This document shows positions 26,583-35,262 of a DNA stretch of 64,000 nt, in pieces. Location of the stretch: positions 1-64,000 of the forward strand of contig NZ_SOBN01000002.1 in the NCBI RefSeq assembly GCF_004365705.1, written 5' to 3'. Numbering within the stretch: position 1 is the stretch's first letter; each line of letters opens with the position of its first letter. Origin of the DNA: Streptomyces sp. 846.5. Its GTDB lineage: Bacteria > Actinomycetota > Actinomycetes > Streptomycetales > Streptomycetaceae. The translations under genes and the position numbers were made by a program. The notes beneath the pieces were generated by a model. It did not search any database. It saw nothing but the letters and a program-made list of their open reading frames with translations, and was not told the origin of the DNA.

Positions 26583-27752
26583 CTCAGGTTGAATCCGTAG
26601 CGTCGTGATCGAGGATCATGGCAGGTGCAGGATCAGGCCGGTGTCGGCAAGGCAACCAGTGATCGCGTCAGGCCGGTACTGGATCCGCTTGAGTCGGGAG
26701 CGGACGAGCGCTTCGAGGTCGTCGATGCCGGCGAGCAGAAAGTTGACGATGCTCCGCTTGAGCCAGGACCAGACCCACTCGACGGCATTCAACTCGGGTG
26801 CATACCTGGGCAGGTAGAACACCTTCAGCCACTTCCGCCGCGCGGCCCAGGCGGTGAACTCCGGCGTCTTGTGGGTGGAGACGTTGTCCCACACCAGCAC
26901 GACCGGAGCGCGCAGCTGATGATGCAGCGCGGTCAGGAAGGCACGGTACTCATCCAGCGTGAAGCTCTTGGTCTCCTTCCTGCGGCCGTGCCAGGTGTGC
27001 AGCCGGTAGGCGAAGCGCGGCCGGTTGTCACCGGGCCGATAGCAGGCCGCACCGAGCGCGTTGACCCGCCCACGCTTGCGTACATGCACTCTGACCTGCG
27101 GGCGGGCCCCGCGCCGTGCCCAGGTCCGGCCTCGCGGCGGGCTCAGCCCCTGCCCCGACTCGTCGGCGAAGCAGATGTAGGCGCCGAGCTCGCCGGCAGA
27201 CTTTCCACGGCCGGCCAGGTCTCCTCCCGCCAGCGTGCGATCTCCTCCTCGTCTCGTGCCGCCGAGCGGCGCACCGGGACCTGCCAGGAGTAACCGTGCC
27301 GGTCAAGCAGCTTGCCCACCCCGGTCAGGGTGTAGCTGACATGGCAGGTCCGGCCGATCAGGTCAGCGACCCGCGCCAGCGTCCAGCGCTGATCGTCCTC
27401 GAAACCGCACACCCCGGGCCCGGCGTCCAGCAGCGCAGCCACCTTCTCCCACTGCCGCCCGCTCAGCCGCTCCCGCGCCACGGGCCCCGCCGAGCACAGC
27501 GCCTGCGCCCCGCCCTGCTTCCACGCCGCCCGCCAACGCTCCACCGAGCGCCGCGTGACCCGCAGATCCCGCGCGATCTGCGCACTCGACTCGCCCACCA
27601 CGAACCGCTCGGCGACCTCCAGCCGCAACCGTTCCCGACGGGCCTGCTCCTCGGGCGTGTACCCGCCCGCTGCCGCATACCTCATGATCCAGCCATAGCG
27701 CGAGGATCATGAACCGTCACCACCCAAGGCGACGCTGCGGGTTCAATCTGAG
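26583..27752. mobile_element. IS630-family element in tniQ
   Basis: A 1170-bp element. Its ends are inverted repeats CTCAGGTTGAATCCGTAGCG (26583) and, on the other strand, CTCAGATTGAACCCGCAGCG (from 27752), continuing TCG in both. The right flank is TA (27753-27754). The matching left TA lies at 23500-23501, on the far side of the IS110 DNA, so the IS110 material entered exactly at the left tip of this element. TA duplication is the family rule. Confidence 0.88.
26616..27685 (-). pseudogene. IS630-family transposase in two frames
   Basis: The first frame (27685 leftward) encodes the helix-turn-helix half (FVVGESSAQIARDLRVTRRS). Near 27190 the family sequence moves to the -1 frame at GTG GAA AGT and continues as ELGAYICFADESGQGL (Asp), PVVLVWDNVSTHKT (Asp) and YAPELNAVEWVWSWLKRS (Glu) to the stop at 26616. 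Some IS630 members make a fusion by -1 shifting, so it could be programmed. The GGAAAG run is a weak slip site, so decay is also possible. Confidence 0.8.
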
Positions 27753-27754
27753 TA

Positions 27755-29170
27755 CGCCTCCTCCCCGCAGGCTCCGGCAATGCCACCACTGCCGAGGTGC
27801 TTCGCGCCGCAACCTGCCCTCTTCTACTCGTCCCCGGCACCAACCTCGGCTACCAGGGCGCCGGCAGCATGCTCACCGAGCCCGGCCTCAGCAGGAGATC
27901 CACCAGGCTGAAACTGCCGCCCAGCGCCGACCCCCAGCAAATCGCCTCGACCCTGACCCAACTCGCCTGGGCACTGGACAGGTTCGGCTCCCCTATCGAC
28001 TACGCCCGCCGCCGCCGCATCTTCCTGGCCGACAGCATCCACCTCGACCAGGCCGCGCTCACCGAGGTCTGCACACGGCACGGCCTGCGCCGTCACTATC
28101 ACCGCCGCGACGCCCTGCTCTCCTGGATCCTGTGGTCCGCGCTTCTCGGATCAGATGCCCCGACGAGTCGAGACCACGCAGCCGAGCGCCACTACCGCCG
28201 TCACCTACCGACTTGCCTCAAAGACTTCGTCCATCAACAGGCCGAAGCCCATCTCCACAGCGCCGGCGTCAACGAGCCCGTTCAGTGGGAGCCCCCTGCC
28301 GAATGGGTCATCGGGGTCCTCTGGCCCGGCATCGACCCGGCCGGCGTCAGCCAGTCCCGTGTGAACGAACTGGCCACGCAGGCACCCGGCGAGCGAGAAC
28401 TCGCGAACAACCTCGGCATGACAACCGACCAGCTCGACCTCTACTGCGAGGCCCACGACGTCGACTACCCCGCACCGGCCACGCATCCCACCCGCTACAC
28501 CCCGCGCGAGCCGGTGCCCGGCCCAAACCGCAGCATCCGACGGGTTCCACGCACAGGCGACCTCGCTCCGGACCGGCTTCGCCAGCTCTACCAAGACCAA
28601 GGAGAGTCCCTCACCCAGATCGCGGCCCGCACCAACTGCAGCACAAGCACCGTCAGCCAGGTATTCCGCGAGTTCGGCATCCTTACGCGGCTCCGACGTC
28701 CACCCGGCACCCTCGAACGCAGCGTGTCCCGCACCTGGCTCGAGGACGAATACATCCGCAAGGGACGCAGCAGTCCCGACATCGCACGCGAGTTGGGTCT
28801 GGCCAAAAGCGACATCCTGTCCCTGCTGCACAAGTGGGACATACCCCGACACCCGCAGTTGAGCAGCAACGTCTTCGCCGCCCTGACCCTCGAACTCTCA
28901 CCCGCGATGACCACGCTCAGCCGAACCCCGAACATCCTCCCGCGGCTACGCAACATCATCAGGCTCCCCGGTCACCAGAGCTTTCAGGCCGCCGCCAACG
29001 CACTCGGCGTCGCCCGAGGCGTCCTTGACCACCAACTCCGACAAGTCGAAGCCGCCACCGGCATCACCGTCATCGACCGCTCCCACCCCCTGTCCGCCAC
29101 CGACAGTGGCCGACGCCTCATCGCCGAAGCAGAACGGCTCCTGGAACTCCTCGATGAACATACGCAGTGA
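27755..29170 (+). pseudogene. tniQ: tniQ, 3' part with LysR-type helix-turn-helix
   Basis: From CGC at 27755 the frame reads RLLPAGSGNATTAEVLRAAT, then CPLLLVPGTNLGYQGAG, which continues the TniQ sequence broken at 23501. It carries two resolvase-like helix-turn-helix segments (ESLTQIAARTNCSTSTVSQV; SSPDIARELGLAKSDILSLL) and ends in a LysR-type winged helix (FQAAANALGVARGVLDHQLR, then SATDSGRRLIAEAERLLELL). The DNA-reading C-terminus probably recognises the insertion site. It has no start of its own. Confidence 0.85.
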
Positions 29171-29239
29171 CCGAGGATCTGCGGTCGGCGGGATGACGGC
29201 ACTCCGCGCACGTTGCGTCTCCGGGGACATTGGAGGACG

Positions 29240-29659
29240 TCAGCGTTCTCGAAGGCGCCACCACCACCAGCGGCCCGCTGTCCATTCGCTCACCCAGCCC
29301 GGATTCGGAAGAGTGCGACGCTCGAACTTGGCGTCGATCCGAGCCACGAGACGGGTGAGATCTGCCCGGGCACCCTGGGGAAGGTGACGAAGGGCTGCAT
29401 CCAAGTCGTCCCGGGCATCCTCAACCTCTATGCCAGGCGAGTAGACCTGAGAGGCGTTCAGATAGCGACCGGGCTGCTTGAAGACCCATTCGAATCGGGC
29501 GAGCGCGTCAGCAACGGCGTTCGGCCACAGGCGCTCGTCCTCAACACGGCGAATTGCCGCCCGAGTTTGGGCAGACACCCCACTCACTCGGCGGACCAGA
29601 ACGTGCTTGGGAGGCCGCCATTGCTCAGCACGGACAGCCTTCGGGCGCCTACGCGGCAT
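29240..29659 (-). CDS. Transposon cargo protein of unknown function
   Basis: 139 residues, basic at the N-terminus (MPRRRPKAVRAEQWRPPKHV) and rich in charged helices (NAVADALARFEWVFKQPGRY; VEDARDDLDAALRHLPQGAR), with a Trp run near the end (WTAGRWWWWRLRER). No signal or membrane segment. It lies convergent with tniQ near the right transposon end, the usual cargo position. I do not recognise the family. Confidence 0.6.
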   Translation of the reverse strand: MPRRRPKAVRAEQWRPPKHVLVRRVSGVSAQTRAAIRRVEDERLWPNAVADALARFEWVFKQPGRYLNASQVYSPGIEVEDARDDLDAALRHLPQGARADLTRLVARIDAKFERRTLPNPGWVSEWTAGRWWWWRLRER

Positions 29660-29814
29660 CGCCCTTTCGGATCAGAACCATGGCGGCATTCTGCCACGGT
29701 CACTGACGCGAGGACATTGGATTCAGAACCGCTCCCACCGCACAGTAGGTAGGCGACGTCCGACAGAGCGCTGTCGCTGACGGTGACGCCCGCCCCGTCC
29801 GACAGAGCACGGCT

Positions 29815-29846
29815 TGCGCACGGATGGCCGACGCCAGCAGTGCGCA
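29815..29846 (-). repeat. Inner right-end repeats of the Tn7-like transposon
   Basis: TGCGCA at 29815-29820 and CAGTGCGCA at 29838-29846. The second is identical to the copy at 31412-31420 and is the complement of the left-end 9-mer TGCGCACTG. An IS3 element (29887-31375) separates this inner part from the outer tip. Confidence 0.7.
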
Positions 29847-29913
29847 CTTCGCGCGGAATCTGGTATTTCCGGCGGACCCCGGAACTTGTCAAGTCAAATG
29901 AGACGATTTGATG

Positions 29914-30885
29914 CTATGAAGACTGTTGTGCCGGTTCTGTCTCTGGTTGGGGTTCGTTGATCCAGACCTGTTCCGGGAGTTTGGGTGGCTGGGGTCGACG
30001 GGCGAAGCGTTCGGGGTGGCGGGCGTAAGCTTCGGCAAGGGTGGTGGCCCGCTGTTCGCGGACCAGTTCGGCGGTGCCGAAGTGGACTGACGCCGGGGTG
30101 TGCAGGCCGATGCCCGAGTGGCGGTGCTCGTGGTTGTAGTACGAGATGAATCCGTCGAACCAACTACGGGCTTCTTCAAGTGAGTTGAATGATTTTGGGA
30201 AGTCGCTCATGTACTTCATGGTCTTGAAGTTCGACTCGCTGAAGGGGTTGTCGTTGCTGACCTTGGGTCGGGAGTGGCTTCTGGTGACGCCGAGGTCGAT
30301 CAGCAGTTGGGAGACCTTCTTGGAGGTCATCGCGGTGCCCCGGTCCGCGTGGACGGTTTCGGGCACGATGCCGTTGCGCTCGATGGTCTCGCGGATCAAC
30401 TCCTCGGCGCGGTCGGCGGATTCGGCGCGTTCCACGGTCCAGCCGCAGATGTAGCGGCTGTAGATGTCGATGATGACGTAGGCGTGGTACCACTCGCCCT
30501 TGTTCGGCCCCTGAACCTTGGTGATGTCCCAGGTCAGTACCTGGCACGGGGCTGTGGCCCGCAACTGGGGGACGGTCTTGGCCGGATGGGAGGCCAGCCT
30601 GCGGCGTTCCCCGCTCTGCCCGGCGGCCTCCAGGATCCGATACATGGTGCGTTCCGAGCAGTGGTATCGGCCCTCGTCCAGTTCCCGGGCCCAGACCTGG
30701 GCCGGGGCGAGGTCGGCGTACTGCGGGCGGTTGAGCAGGTCCAGCACGGCCTGCCGCTCGGTCGTGGAAAGCGCGGAAGCCGGCGAGGGGCGCGGTGCGC
30801 GCTCGCGCGGCGTCGGCGGGTGCAGGCGCCGGTAGTGCGTGGCTCGCGAGCGTCCGGTCAGCCGGCAGGCCGCCGTGGTGTTCAA
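29914..30885 (-). CDS. IS3-family transposase OrfB
   Basis: 323 residues from the first ATG, but normally made as an OrfAB fusion. The DDE core is complete: CQVLTWDITKVQGP (Asp), VHADRGTAMTSKK (Asp) and NDNPFSESNFKTMKYM (Glu). The frame is open upstream across the end of orfA. A run at about 30980-30987 (GGGAAAAAC on the minus strand) is a plausible -1 slip site that links the two frames without a stop. Confidence 0.9.
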   Translation of the reverse strand: MNTTAACRLTGRSRATHYRRLHPPTPRERAPRPSPASALSTTERQAVLDLLNRPQYADLAPAQVWARELDEGRYHCSERTMYRILEAAGQSGERRRLASHPAKTVPQLRATAPCQVLTWDITKVQGPNKGEWYHAYVIIDIYSRYICGWTVERAESADRAEELIRETIERNGIVPETVHADRGTAMTSKKVSQLLIDLGVTRSHSRPKVSNDNPFSESNFKTMKYMSDFPKSFNSLEEARSWFDGFISYYNHEHRHSGIGLHTPASVHFGTAELVREQRATTLAEAYARHPERFARRPQPPKLPEQVWINEPQPETEPAQQSS

Positions 30886-30938
30886 CTCCCGTTCCAGGCC
30901 GGTGAACGCCTCGTCGAGCAGGGGCTCGGCGGCGTGCT

Positions 30939-31334
30939 TCAGCCCGCGCTCTCGGAGAGCCTCTCCAAGAGCGCGTGTGTTTTTCCCAGCAGCTCCAAAG
31001 CGGCGTCGCGATGCGCCACGTCCTTCTCGAGGCGGGCGACCTTCTTGCGCAGCCGCTCAAGTTCCGCCTGTTCGGCGGCCTTCTTCGGCCGGGCCGCGGA
31101 GGTGCGCTGGTCGACCAGGGTGGCCGCCGCAGCGGCGTCGCGCGCGGCCCGCCACTCGATGATGTGCGAGTGGTAGAGCCGCTCGCGGCGCAGGATCGCG
31201 CCCTTCTCGCCGTTCGGGGCCGCGTCGTACTCAGCGACGATCCGCAGCTTGTACTGCGCCGTGAACGTGCGCCGCTTCGGGCGGGGCGCCGGGTCCTGCC
31301 CGGAGCCGGACGCGGGGGTGGTGGTACTGGCCAT
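30939..31334 (-). CDS. IS3-family transposase OrfA
   Basis: 131 residues. The N-terminus carries the transposase_8 helix-turn-helix (FTAQYKLRIVAEYDAAPNGE, then GAILRRERLYHSHIIEWRAA). The C-terminus is a coiled coil (QAELERLRKKVARLEKDVAH). It overlaps the -1 frame that leads into OrfB. Confidence 0.9.
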   Translation of the reverse strand: MASTTTPASGSGQDPAPRPKRRTFTAQYKLRIVAEYDAAPNGEKGAILRRERLYHSHIIEWRAARDAAAAATLVDQRTSAARPKKAAEQAELERLRKKVARLEKDVAHRDAALELLGKTHALLERLSESAG

Positions 31335-31411
31335 GCCGAAGTGCTCCTGTCTCGTCCATCTAGACTAACCCGACATTCCGGGCGTCTCTGTCGAGACTGT
31401 CAGAGAGGGCC

Positions 31412-31439
31412 CAGTGCGCATGAGTAGGTGGAACCTATA
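31412..31439 (-). repeat. Outer right tip of the Tn7-like transposon
   Basis: CAGTGCGCA (31412-31420), then nine bases, then GGAACCTATA (31430-31439), mirroring the left tip with the same spacing. The GGAGA target duplication follows directly at 31440-31444. Confidence 0.85.
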
Positions 31440-31545
31440 GGAGACCGGCGAGCCCGACCGGAAGGGCCGCCAGTGGACCACCGCCCTCACTCAGGCAGGC
31501 CACCACGTCCTGGACCAGGGCGACGCCGAACCCACCGCGCCCTGA
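31440..31545 (+). pseudogene. 3' part of the small gene split by the Tn7-like transposon
   Basis: The frame reads TGEPDRKGRQWTTALTQAGH, then HVLDQGDAEPTAP and a stop at 31543-31545. It completes the gene begun at 15883. The downstream DNA (31546-31600) matches the DNA after copy B at 63858, confirming that this was one locus before the transposon arrived. Confidence 0.8.
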
Positions 31546-31713
31546 CGCCCGGCCGCCGCCGCTGCCGCCTGGCAGCCCTCCCCAGCGCCGCGACGCCGAC
31601 AGCCGGGCACGCCGTCACCCGAAAAGGTGACAACCCGTCTCAATCAAATTGGTCGATGCAGGCCTGTGGGTGTCTGGCCGTGCCCGGAGGCTGCGGGACC
31701 CCCAGCCGGACGA

Positions 31714-32325
31714 TTACTCGGGGCTGGAGAGAGGAGCGCGAAGCTCCACGCGAAGCCGGAGCGAGGTGTCGATGGGCAGGCCCAAGTTGGAGTGACGCAG
31801 ATCCTCTGCGTAGTTCGCGATGAGGTCGAGATCCCGCAACTGCCGCTGAAGCTCGCAGGCCAGGGCCTCGTCGGAGTTGGGGACGGGTTCGTCGTCTTCC
31901 TGTTCGGCCAGGTGCTCAAGGTGCTGGTCAACGGCCTCCACCGCCCGGTGGCTGGTCCAGCTGGCGAAGTCGTGGCAGCCGAACAGGTAAGAGTGCGCGG
32001 CATACAACGTTGCGGCCGCGGCAGACTCGTCAGCATCATCGGGCCCGTCCTGGCCGTCGTTGTGGCAGTACTCGCTGAGCATGTACTCCGCGACACCGCG
32101 ATTCACTGCCGAGAAGGCCGTCGAGTCACCGAGGACTCCCTCCCACACGGAATTCAGCAGGGGGCGCAGGCCCACGGTGAACGGTGCCTGCTCGTCCTCG
32201 GGCAGTGCCTCGTGCCAGCTCATAAGCCGTTCCGCGATACCGGCGGCGAACACGCGCCGCCCACCGGACGGCATCGCCTTCAGCCGCTCCTCGACCTGCG
32301 CCGACAGGTCCTGCCACGTGTCCAT
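31714..32325 (-). CDS. Conserved-looking protein of unknown function
   Basis: About 203 residues from the ATG at 32325 (MDTWQDLSAQVEERLKAMPS), chosen because GGGGAC precedes it; the frame is open to an ATG at 32409. It is helical and acidic (AERLMSWHEALPEDEQAPF; AVEAVDQHLEHLAEQEDDEP) and resembles DUF416-type or immunity-type proteins in layout, without a clear motif. DNA at about 31630-31660 resembles the GTCTCA-type cassette ends found at 32435 and 33368, so it may be, or have been, a cassette gene too. Confidence 0.6.
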   Translation of the reverse strand: MDTWQDLSAQVEERLKAMPSGGRRVFAAGIAERLMSWHEALPEDEQAPFTVGLRPLLNSVWEGVLGDSTAFSAVNRGVAEYMLSEYCHNDGQDGPDDADESAAAATLYAAHSYLFGCHDFASWTSHRAVEAVDQHLEHLAEQEDDEPVPNSDEALACELQRQLRDLDLIANYAEDLRHSNLGLPIDTSLRLRVELRAPLSSPE

Positions 32326-32713
32326 GCGAGCGTCCCCAAGTCGTAGTACCAGCGTGCTCACGCCAGCAACGGCGATCATCGCATCCGCCAGTGACAGCGC
32401 ATCAAGCACGGGCCCCGGGCTCTACCCTGCCAGCTGTCCCGTCTCATCGAGCTTGTCCACCGGGTGTGCCCTGACCAGCAATGTGTCAGATCTGGGTGGG
32501 ACAGGGGTGGCAGGCCGGCCGCCTTGAGGTCGGAGACAGGATCGGGAGGGATCGATTGTCTCGTCGATCATGGCGGATTGTGTGGACTCTGACCTGAGGT
32601 GCGTCAGCTCGGCTGAGACGCCGCCGGCGGGGTTCTCACCGAGCCTGGCAACTTCGGTATGCGCAGGTGAGCTGGATGGCCCCGAGGGCGGCCCAGGTGA
32701 AGCGCTGCCCCAC
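32326..32713. other. Spacer holding the left end of the SMI1 cassette
   Basis: No gene is supported. The inverted repeat TGTCCCGTCTCA at 32435-32446 opens the cassette, followed by about 260 bases of non-coding DNA before the end of the SMI1-like gene. Confidence 0.4.
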
Positions 32714-33368
32714 CTACAGAACGATCTTTCCGGTCAGCCACCAGTCGAGGTACTTCGCAAGCCCAGGTGCCACCCAGGTTCGGCTGTCGTCCTCGTGGTT
32801 CCATGCGAATACATCGGGGCGTGTGGTCATCGGGACAAGCGCGAACTGATCGCCGTTGCCCGCGTCGCCAAAGAACAACAGGGGGTCGAAGGGCATGTAG
32901 AGCCGCTCCAGTGCAGGGTCATCGCGAAGGGCCCGATTGACGGCGACGATGCGTTCGACGGGCCAGATCAGCCCCAGCCCGTACTCGCCCTCGACGCCGT
33001 CGCTCTCTCTCAGCAGTGCCACGAGTTCCTCAGGCAGGGGATGCCCAAGAGCTTCCGCAGCATCGCGAAGCGCAGCTTCAGATGCGGGCGGGTGCAGGAT
33101 TGCCACCACTGGAAGGGCGGCGACCAGATCGGTCCACATCGCTAAATCATGCCGCAATCAGATCGCAGGAAGCGAAGGCCGTACGGGTCGGATGAAACGA
33201 GCCAGATCAGATGAGACTCAATCCACCCCGAAAGGTGAAAACCGGGCACGGTCATCCGCGCACGCCCAGAAACAGCCGGCTCCCGTTTGAGACAGGTGAG
33301 ACACCACCAGGTCCGGTGAGACCGGTCACCAGCCCGACCCATGGGACCAGATCAACTGAGACGGGACA
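32435..33368. mobile_element. Inverted-repeat cassette with an SMI1/KNR4-like gene (cassette 3)
   Basis: Perfect 12-bp inverted repeats TGTCCCGTCTCA at 32435-32446 and its complement at 33357-33368. The right end carries at least three more GTCTCA/TGAGAC repeats (33293-33320). The single gene is 32714-33139, leftward, as in the other cassettes. No matching 5-bp flanks are present (CCAGC and CACCG), so the element may have lost its original partner flank. It abuts the next cassette directly. Confidence 0.55.
32714..33139 (-). CDS. SMI1/KNR4 (SUKH) family protein, likely immunity type
   Basis: About 141 residues from ATG 33139 (MWTDLVAALPVVAI); ATG 33157 would add six. The SUKH pattern is clear: EAALRDAAEALGHPLPEELV, then ALLRESDGVEGEYGLGLIWP, then LLFFGDAGNGDQFALVPM and the tail YLDWWLTG. 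The family often protects against polymorphic toxins, and lone copies are common. No toxin gene is adjacent. It is the only gene in cassette 3. Confidence 0.8.
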   Translation of the reverse strand: MWTDLVAALPVVAILHPPASEAALRDAAEALGHPLPEELVALLRESDGVEGEYGLGLIWPVERIVAVNRALRDDPALERLYMPFDPLLFFGDAGNGDQFALVPMTTRPDVFAWNHEDDSRTWVAPGLAKYLDWWLTGKIVL

Positions 33369-33532
33369 CACCGTAGATGGCCACTTTCCAGGGTTGCTGG
33401 CCAAAGGTTTCACGCTCTCTGGCCTGCTTGAGCAGGCTGGTTGGCCACGGGTCATGTCACTGGTTGACCGCCGTGTACTGCCGACCGCCCTGCTGGCCGT
33501 TCCCCCGGGACCAGCAGACGGCCTGCTGCTGG
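33158..33532. other. Abutting ends of cassettes 3 and 2
   Basis: No gene is supported. 33207-33368 carries the TGAGAC repeats of cassette 3. From 33371 the sequence CGTAGATGGCCACTTTCCAG opens cassette 2, with TGGCCA-type repeats near 33378, 33398, 33420 and 33443. Confidence 0.5.
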
Positions 33533-34696
33533 TCAGTCCCGACGGGCGACCTTGATCATCCGTCCGATGACACCTGCGGCCCGCTCCGGGTGTTCTTCCA
33601 GCCACCTGCCGAGGTGTTGCCGGACGGCCTCTTCGACGCAGAGACGCACTGCGGCGTTGCCCAGCACACCCCGAGTGGAGCCCTCAAACTCGGGATCGTC
33701 CAGCTTCACCGACACGACCGCCGTCAGGCCCTCGCCGATTCGATCGCCTTCAAGGTCCGGGTCCGCCGTAGTCAGCAGTCGCTGCTCCCGTGCATACGCG
33801 GTGACCGCGGCCGCCACTCCGTCGCGGAAGCCGCGCTCGTGGGTGCCGCCGAAGGTGGGTCGACTGTTGGCGAAGCTCCGAAGCCGTTCCTCTTGGGAGT
33901 CACGCCAACGGAGGGCGACCTCCACGGTTCCGGCCATGCGCGGGTCCTCCCGTTCGAAGCCGACGATGTGCCGATGAACGGGTGGCTCTTCCTGCTCGTC
34001 GAGGAGGGCCACGAAGTCCCGCGCACCGCCCGGGTGCCGGAACCGTGCCGACCGGGACTCGCCCGGACCGCGCTGGTCGGTCAGAGAGATCTCCAAGCCC
34101 TTGTTCAGCAGAGAAAGTTCCCGAAAGCGCTCGGCCAGGCCGTCGAACGAGAGCTCTGCGGCCCCGAAGATGTCGTCATCGGGCCAGAAGGTGATGGTGG
34201 TGCCGCTTCCGGTCGAGGTGCCCGCCTCGATGAGCGGGGTGACGGCCACGCCACGCGCGTACTCCTGTACCCAGCCGGCTCCCCCGCGCCGCACTTCGGC
34301 CGTCATCCGGCTCGACAGGGCGTTGACGACGAAGGGCCCCAACCCGAACAAGCCGAGCGTCACGTCGTGGCGACCTCCGGTCCCCGGCCCGGTCTGAAAG
34401 CGGGTCAGCAGGGCTTCGAGGCCGGAAGTGCCGCTGACTCCCGATTCGTCGATACGAACTCCCCGCCCATCGTCGGCGACACGCACGCCGCCATCGGGTG
34501 TGAGGGTGACGTCGACGATGCTGGCGTGGCCGGCGAGGACCTCGTTCACGGCCCGGTTGGCGGCCTCGAAGACCATCTGGAGCAGGCCGCGTTCACCGGT
34601 CGAGCCGATGTACATCCCGGGCCGCTTCCGGATCGCCTCCCACCCTTCCAACACCTGTATCTGGCTGGCGTCGTACTCGCTGGCTTCCCCGCTCAT
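33533..34696 (-). CDS. GyrB-like GHKL ATPase without a Toprim domain
   Basis: 387 residues from ATG 34696, after GGAGGGG. It matches the ATPase and transducer domains of DNA gyrase B (IRKRPGMYIGSTGERGLLQM; VADDGRGVRID; LGLFGLGPFVVNALSSRM; GSGTTITFWPDDDIF) and stops where the Toprim domain would begin. In E. coli GyrB numbering Glu42 is kept (FEAANRAVNE), but Asn46, which holds Mg, is Arg. The QTK motif that touches the ATP gamma-phosphate reads STR (FEGSTRGVLG). It may bind but not hydrolyse ATP in the usual way. Its role is unknown; a decoy, inhibitor or resistance factor acting on gyrase is speculation. Confidence 0.75.
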   Translation of the reverse strand: MSGEASEYDASQIQVLEGWEAIRKRPGMYIGSTGERGLLQMVFEAANRAVNEVLAGHASIVDVTLTPDGGVRVADDGRGVRIDESGVSGTSGLEALLTRFQTGPGTGGRHDVTLGLFGLGPFVVNALSSRMTAEVRRGGAGWVQEYARGVAVTPLIEAGTSTGSGTTITFWPDDDIFGAAELSFDGLAERFRELSLLNKGLEISLTDQRGPGESRSARFRHPGGARDFVALLDEQEEPPVHRHIVGFEREDPRMAGTVEVALRWRDSQEERLRSFANSRPTFGGTHERGFRDGVAAAVTAYAREQRLLTTADPDLEGDRIGEGLTAVVSVKLDDPEFEGSTRGVLGNAAVRLCVEEAVRQHLGRWLEEHPERAAGVIGRMIKVARRD

Positions 34697-35262
34697 GATG
34701 TCCCCTCCAACACAGTCCGGCAGAACCCCCACCCTAGGTGAATCTCTGAAAAACACCAGGTCAGACCATGTGTACCGAGTCCACAAACGGGCAGGTGAGA
34801 GCCCGCCAGGAGGCGGTCGACCCTGGAGTCCCGAACTGGCGCCGAACCGCCTCCACGGGCCTGGTAAAGCCGCGTGCGACGCGATTCCCACCGGCACCCA
34901 GGTCACCAATCTCATGAATCTGCGCGTCGCGCAGGAGTTCACCACCGCAGCCTCACCACAGAACTGATCCGGTCCTCTTCCGAGCCCCTAAAGTTGGTAA
35001 GCGGCGGGCGAGGAGAGCAGCCACAGGAGGATCGAGGTACCCAGTCCAACACCAACCGGCTGAGCCTGGACACGGTAGTTGGAACCACGAGGGTGTGGTG
35101 ACCTGCCGGTTTAGAGCTCACGGGACACGCTTGTTGGAACCGTTTGGTCGTGCTTCTTGGAACCAACGATGAATTGCCATTCATGCTGGAACCAGTTCCG
35201 GGCACTCGGAGCTGACAGGTGATCGGGGCCCGGCATCCCGCCCCGCGCAGCCCAGCCCGCGG
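34697..35262. other. Promoter side of the GyrB-like gene and left end of cassette 4
   Basis: No gene is supported. From 35061 the inverted repeat and then four TTGGAACC or CTGGAACC units (about 35079, 35133, 35157 and 35186) form the sub-terminal repeats of cassette 4. Confidence 0.5.

Larger units (their letters stand above)
29887..31375. mobile_element. IS3-family element in the right transposon end
   Basis: The element contains orfA and orfB of an IS3 member. Its tips are proposed as TGTCAAGTCA at 29887 and, on the other strand, TGTCGGGTTAGTC from 31375. The inverted match is weak beyond the first four bases, and no clear target duplication is seen, so the limits may be off by a few bases. 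Confidence 0.65.
16055..31439 (+). mobile_element. Tn7-like transposon (TnsA-TnsB-TnsC-TniQ), 15,385 bp
   Basis: The ends are TGTAGGTTCC at 16055 and, on the other strand, TATAGGTTCC at 31439. It is flanked by GGAGA direct repeats (16050-16054 and 31440-31444), and removal restores a 90-codon gene. From each TAGGTTCC, after exactly 10 bases, comes GCGCACTG (16075-16082; 31412-31419 inverted), with more copies further in. Four overlapping genes encode TnsA endonuclease, TnsB transposase, TnsC ATPase and TniQ. Cargo and later insertions are a phosphotransferase in an IS982-type unit, an unknown 139-residue protein, IS630, two IS110-family elements and an IS3. The 5-bp duplication is as known for Tn7 and Tn5053-type elements. 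Confidence 0.9.

Noticed and set aside
29877-31385. Target duplication of the second IS3 element
   Set aside because: GGAA and TTCC face each other at the two sides as an inverted, not a direct, repeat; no duplication can be claimed.
32430-33373. 5-bp duplication around the SMI1 cassette
   Set aside because: The flanks are CCAGC and CACCG, which do not match.
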